A stretch of 64,000 nucleotides of DNA from Annona cherimola (taxonomy: Eukaryota; Streptophyta; Magnoliopsida; Magnoliales; Annonaceae), in assembly GCA_030490835.1 (NCBI GenBank), contig CM059972.1, positions 86,475,137-86,539,136 on the forward strand, written 5' to 3'. Shown piece after piece: positions 60,494 to 64,000 of the stretch. A program made the position numbers and the translations under genes. The notes beneath the pieces were generated by a model. That model saw only the letters and a program-made list of their open reading frames with translations, had not been told where the DNA came from and made no database searches. Each line of letters starts with the position of its first letter. Positions within the stretch are counted from its first letter, which is position 1.

Positions 60494-60638
60494 GTAAAAA
60501 TCTGACATTTTTTTATCCTAATGCAGGAGTTGAATTTTATTCAGAAGTATTTCATTTTTTTATCCAACATTGTTGCTTGCCTATTCATCATTAAATATTT
60601 CTTTGAAATTGTTAGTTGGTGTCCGAAAAAAGTTTAGT

Positions 60639-63209
60639 ATGGAAGAGCAGAAGGGGGAAAATGGACGCAACCCTATGAGTGTGGAAGTCAAAGCTTCTTT
60701 TGGTGTCACATTAGTAGATCATGCAGATGAAGATGATGTCGATTGTAGTGGTGGTTTGGTGGATGTGTCAGATGAGAAGGGAGCATCTAGTGAAGAAGAA
60801 GACAAACCAAGTGGTACCCAAAGTAATACAGATGGGTTGTTTATAGCTGATGTTGCATCTGAACTAAAGCCAAAAATTGGAACGGAGTTTGTATCGCTAG
60901 AAGAGGCTTTCAAATTTTATAACACTTATGCTTGGCATTGTGGATTTAGTGTTAGAAAGGATAGTACTCGTAAGTTGAAGTCCGGTGCCATTTCAAGGCG
61001 TGTTTTCAGGTGCTCTAAAGCCGGTATTGTATCCAGAAAAAATAGAAATCAAGATTCAAGTAAACAAAAGACTTCTCTAATAAGTCGTTGCTCATGCCAT
61101 GCTAAGCTATATGTTAATTTGAATGTGGAGAAGAATATATATTATGTATCACAATTCATAGAGTCTCATAATCATGCACTTTGCACTCCTACGAAGACCC
61201 GTAAATTGCGGTCACACAAGAAGTTGACAGAGGTTGATCTAGATTTAATTGCATCTTTAAAAGCATCCGGAGTTGGTGTGGCCAGATCCATTGACTTTAT
61301 GATGAATGAAGTAGGTGGTTGTTCTCATCTGCAATATTCAGCAAGGGATGCTAGGAATGCCATACGAAGAAAGAGACAAATCATGTATGGGAATGATGCA
61401 AATACACTTTTACATATGTTTCAAATTAAAAGTCGTGATGATAGTCATTTTTCGTATGAAATCCAAGTTGATGAGGACATGAGATTGACCTCATGTTTTT
61501 GGGTAGATGGAAAATCAAAGGAAGATTATATGGTATTTGGTGATGTAGTGTGTTTTGACACCACATATAAGACAAATGAGTATGATATGCCATTCGGTCC
61601 TTTTGTTGGCGTTAATCACCATAAGCAGACATGCTTATTCGGTGCAGGATTGCTATTTGGAGAGACAACGGAAGACTTTAAATGGTTATTCCAAAGCTGG
61701 GTAGATGCAATGGGAGGAGCCCATCCTACAACCATCATCACGGATCAAGATCCAGCTATTGCTGCAGCAATTGCAGCGGTATTCCCAAACACCAATCATC
61801 TCTTATGCTTGTGGCATATACATAAAAAATTACCAGAGAAATTATCTCATGTCATTCACCAGCATCCTACATTCAAGGCAAAATGGAACTATTGTTTGTT
61901 TGGCACCAATAATGACGATGACTTCGAAATAACTTGGAGTGCTATGACAGAAGAGTTTAATCTGCAAGATAATACATGGTTGCAACACATGTATGATATT
62001 CGCCATATGTGGATTCCTGCTTATACAAAGAAGATATTCTCGGCCGGGATGAGAACTACCCAGCGTAGTGAGAGTATAAATGCTTTTTTCGATGGCTTTG
62101 TTTCGAGAAATTCAAATTTAATTGATTTTTCAAATGGCTATGATAAAGCACTTTCGCGAAGACGTGAGGCTGAAGCAGATGCTGATTTCAAGACCTTCTA
62201 TGCTATTCCTGAGTTGAAAACTAAATGCAGTATTGAAGGTCATATGGCAAAGGCGTATACTCGGAATATCTTCTTAGAGGCTCAAACGGAAGTGGTTGAA
62301 TGTATGTGCTATGTCGCAGAGAAAATTGCTAATGAGGGACCAATGCAACAGTGGAAAGTCTTCTTGCTAGACGGAGAAGATGAGAACAAGCTGAAAATCT
62401 TAACATGGGATACGGAGCAGATGGTGGCAAAATGCCCCTGTTTGAAATTTGAGTCATCTGGTATTGTATGCAAGCATATTATCACATTGTTACGATTTGT
62501 AAAAATGAAAACCATTCCTCCATTTCATGTTCTACCTAGATGGACACAAGATGCTAAATCTCAGTTTAAATTTTCAGTCACAACGAGTGACAAGGGAGCC
62601 ACACAATCCATGGCTATTCGTAGTCATACTTTAACGAAATGGTGGTATCATATAAGAAGTGAGGCCTTACACAACCCGGATGCCTATGAAATTGTTAAAG
62701 ATCATATTGAAAAGTTGACTACTGCATTGGCGGCATTGTCTAGGCCTCCATGTGCAGAGACAGCCGATACGAATAAAACTGCTACAAATCAAAATCCTAC
62801 CGGGGTGTCAAGTGATAACTTCAATCTTATGAGCGTAGGACTGAATGCGGATTTGAGCAATGTTCCAGGTGGTTCTTGTAAAACAATAGCTGATCAAAGT
62901 TCTCAAGCTTGTGCCATCTTCCCTGCTCATGTTTCAGTAACGAAAGGAAGGTCTTCAAAACGCATGAAAGGACCTTTAGAACAGCCACGAGGTGGAGCAA
63001 GATTTTGTCGTGGTTGTAAAAAATTTGTTGTCGGTCATGACAAACGGAATTGCCCCGCTTTCAAGGTCCCAAGCTCAAATGATGTATCCACTTCGATAGA
63101 TGATGATCCTTACACTTCTATGGGTCGAGGTCGAGGTGGAGGTCGTGGTATCTTCAATATCTTTATCTTTATCATACATAGTACATTTTGTCTTCATCCA
63201 CAATTTTAG
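60639..63209 (+). CDS. FAR1-RELATED SEQUENCE (FRS5-like) protein
   Basis: A member of the FAR1/FHY3 family, transcription factors derived from Mutator transposases and usually nuclear. From Met at 60639 (first codon after a TTTAG acceptor; the upstream in-frame ATG at 60570 would add a non-conserved stretch) the uninterrupted frame has 856 residues. It has an acidic N-terminus, a FAR1 DNA-binding domain at about 82-182 (AFKFYNTYAWHCGFSVR ... SRCSCHAKLYV ... ESHNHAL), and a MULE transposase-like domain with FDTTY (D307), ITDQDPA (D369), CLWHIHKK and QRSESINAFF (E478), so the candidate DDE residues are kept. A SWIM zinc finger follows at 599-613 (CPCLKF...GIVCKH), then a zinc-knuckle-like CRGCKKF...HDKRNCP near 791-806. 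The frame ends after a GRGRGGGRG stretch with a tail of hydrophobic residues. A phase-0 donor at 63065 (AAG/GTCCCA) would instead splice it to the GRF exons downstream. No Mutator terminal repeats were seen. Confidence 0.9.
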   Translation: MEEQKGENGRNPMSVEVKASFGVTLVDHADEDDVDCSGGLVDVSDEKGASSEEEDKPSGTQSNTDGLFIADVASELKPKIGTEFVSLEEAFKFYNTYAWHCGFSVRKDSTRKLKSGAISRRVFRCSKAGIVSRKNRNQDSSKQKTSLISRCSCHAKLYVNLNVEKNIYYVSQFIESHNHALCTPTKTRKLRSHKKLTEVDLDLIASLKASGVGVARSIDFMMNEVGGCSHLQYSARDARNAIRRKRQIMYGNDANTLLHMFQIKSRDDSHFSYEIQVDEDMRLTSCFWVDGKSKEDYMVFGDVVCFDTTYKTNEYDMPFGPFVGVNHHKQTCLFGAGLLFGETTEDFKWLFQSWVDAMGGAHPTTIITDQDPAIAAAIAAVFPNTNHLLCLWHIHKKLPEKLSHVIHQHPTFKAKWNYCLFGTNNDDDFEITWSAMTEEFNLQDNTWLQHMYDIRHMWIPAYTKKIFSAGMRTTQRSESINAFFDGFVSRNSNLIDFSNGYDKALSRRREAEADADFKTFYAIPELKTKCSIEGHMAKAYTRNIFLEAQTEVVECMCYVAEKIANEGPMQQWKVFLLDGEDENKLKILTWDTEQMVAKCPCLKFESSGIVCKHIITLLRFVKMKTIPPFHVLPRWTQDAKSQFKFSVTTSDKGATQSMAIRSHTLTKWWYHIRSEALHNPDAYEIVKDHIEKLTTALAALSRPPCAETADTNKTATNQNPTGVSSDNFNLMSVGLNADLSNVPGGSCKTIADQSSQACAIFPAHVSVTKGRSSKRMKGPLEQPRGGARFCRGCKKFVVGHDKRNCPAFKVPSSNDVSTSIDDDPYTSMGRGRGGGRGIFNIFIFIIHSTFCLHPQF

Positions 63210-63268
63210 TTGAATTATATTTTATTTGAATTTTATGCTTACCATCGTTTACTTATCTTGTTCAACAG

Positions 63269-63884
63269 GTGGGCACAAGTGAAATGACAACTTCAAGTGC
63301 AAGAACTAGAATTCACAGTGGCAAGAGTTTTGTCTGTTCATGTGGTTTACCAGCTGTAGTGCTAACCTCTCATACGACACTAAATCCGGGTCGGCGGTTC
63401 CTTCGATGCCCACAATTTCGTGTGAGTTCTCTGTGGTTTGAACTCGCATTTTAGAATTATATTGCATACCGCAACAGTTTTTTTTATAGTTTTATCCCTT
63501 TTGCAGGATACATCGCTTGCATGTAAGTTTTTTAGATGGGTTGATGACTGTCATTCATCAAAAAGCGAGGTTCTTTCAACATCTGATCTTGAAGCTGATA
63601 GCCGCTCCCAATTCCAATCCCCAGTCACAGCAATCAATCACGACCAAATAGTGGTGGATATGGGAGAACTAATCCACTGTGTTGAAGATTTGAGGGAGCG
63701 GCATATGACAGACATACGTCAGTTGAAGCAAATAATAGAGACGAAAGACCTCGTCATGAGGGAGGCAAATGAAAGGAGAGACAAGAGAGAGTTGGAGCTG
63801 GCTAACAACGTGAAGAGAAATGAAATCCTATTGATTACTCTATGTGGTCTTGTTCTTGTCATTGTTATTTACCTAGCATTGTAA
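63269..63884 (+). CDS. GRF zinc finger, coiled-coil, C-terminal membrane anchor (own gene or 3' exons of the FAR1-like gene)
   Basis: Two exons, 63269-63421 (donor CGT/GTGAGT) and 63507-63884 (acceptor TTTTGCAG), join in phase 0. They form a complete GRF-type zinc finger: FVCSCGLPAVVLTS, NPGRRFLRCPQFR, then across the junction ACKFFRWVDD. After this come an acidic linker, a coiled coil (VEDLRERHMTDIRQLKQIIE and on) and a hydrophobic C-terminal segment ILLITLCGLVLVIVIYLAL ending at the stop. This order matches small plant GRF proteins of the At4g04775 type. An in-frame ATG at 63284 (MTTSSARTRIH) would give an independent 171-residue protein, typical for that group. Alternatively the acceptor at 63268 is in phase with the donor at 63065 and would fuse it to the FAR1-like protein (about 985 residues). 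The distance to the FAR1 stop is only 74 bp. Confidence 0.75.
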
Positions 63885-64000
63885 AACAGAAATAGAATGA
63901 GAGATCTTATGTATGGAGTATGCTGACACAAATAGTTTGGATTTGGACTTATTTAGCTTGAATCATGTAGGAATGAAATGTTATATGTTTTGCTTGAATC
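63885..64000 (+). other. 3' flank of the GRF exons
   Basis: Presumed 3' UTR, cut by the window edge. No clear AATAAA is visible. Confidence 0.4.

Noticed and set aside
60570..60638. Upstream ATG at 60570 as the FAR1 start
   Set aside because: The added residues are non-conserved and the stretch looks like the end of a 5' UTR intron (TTTAG just before the ATG at 60639).

Overview
The window is nuclear DNA of a flowering plant. It holds AT-rich sequence, genes split by GT-AG introns of 0.1 to 12.5 kb, a plastid sigma-factor gene, a plant-type Pumilio gene, a FAR1-family gene, and introns packed with Tourist-like MITEs, Copia and Gypsy remnants, an RTE-type LINE and Mutator-like elements. The species cannot be fixed from sequence alone; a woody angiosperm with large, repeat-inflated introns fits.

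Layout. (1) About 1-5735 is a repeat-rich flank: a MITE, coding-like relics, a decayed Copia pol fragment and a SINE. (2) 5736-23196, plus strand, is a SIG6-type plastid sigma factor in six recognised coding exons; a first exon probably lies further upstream. Its introns carry a small LTR-retrotransposon pair, MITEs, a Copia RT relic, a hAT-like element, a 1.8-kb Mutator-like element and a 400-bp fold-back element. (3) 23197-27200 separates two convergent genes and holds two decayed hAT-like elements. (4) 27201-59233, minus strand, is a Pumilio RNA-binding protein gene in ten exons. Three introns are very large: 7.5 kb, 6.2 kb and 12.5 kb. They contain a 5'-truncated RTE LINE with a perfect target-site duplication, Gypsy remnants, a solo LTR, tandem repeats, a second Mutator-like element and many MITEs. 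(5) 59234-60638 is the divergent intergenic region, with an AT-palindromic microsatellite and a C-rich repetitive leader. (6) 60639-63209, plus strand, is a FAR1-related (domesticated Mutator transposase) gene. It is followed at once by exons for a GRF zinc finger, coiled coil and C-terminal membrane anchor (63269-63884), either spliced to it or a separate small gene.

The three genes act in different processes: plastid transcription, cytoplasmic mRNA control and nuclear light or growth signalling. Nothing in the sequence ties them into one pathway. No wholly new system was seen. The observations most worth a second look are the FAR1/GRF/membrane-anchor arrangement, the loss of a key promoter-melting tryptophan in the sigma factor, the long fold-back hairpin in its last intron, and the two Mutator-like elements with GC-richer interiors.
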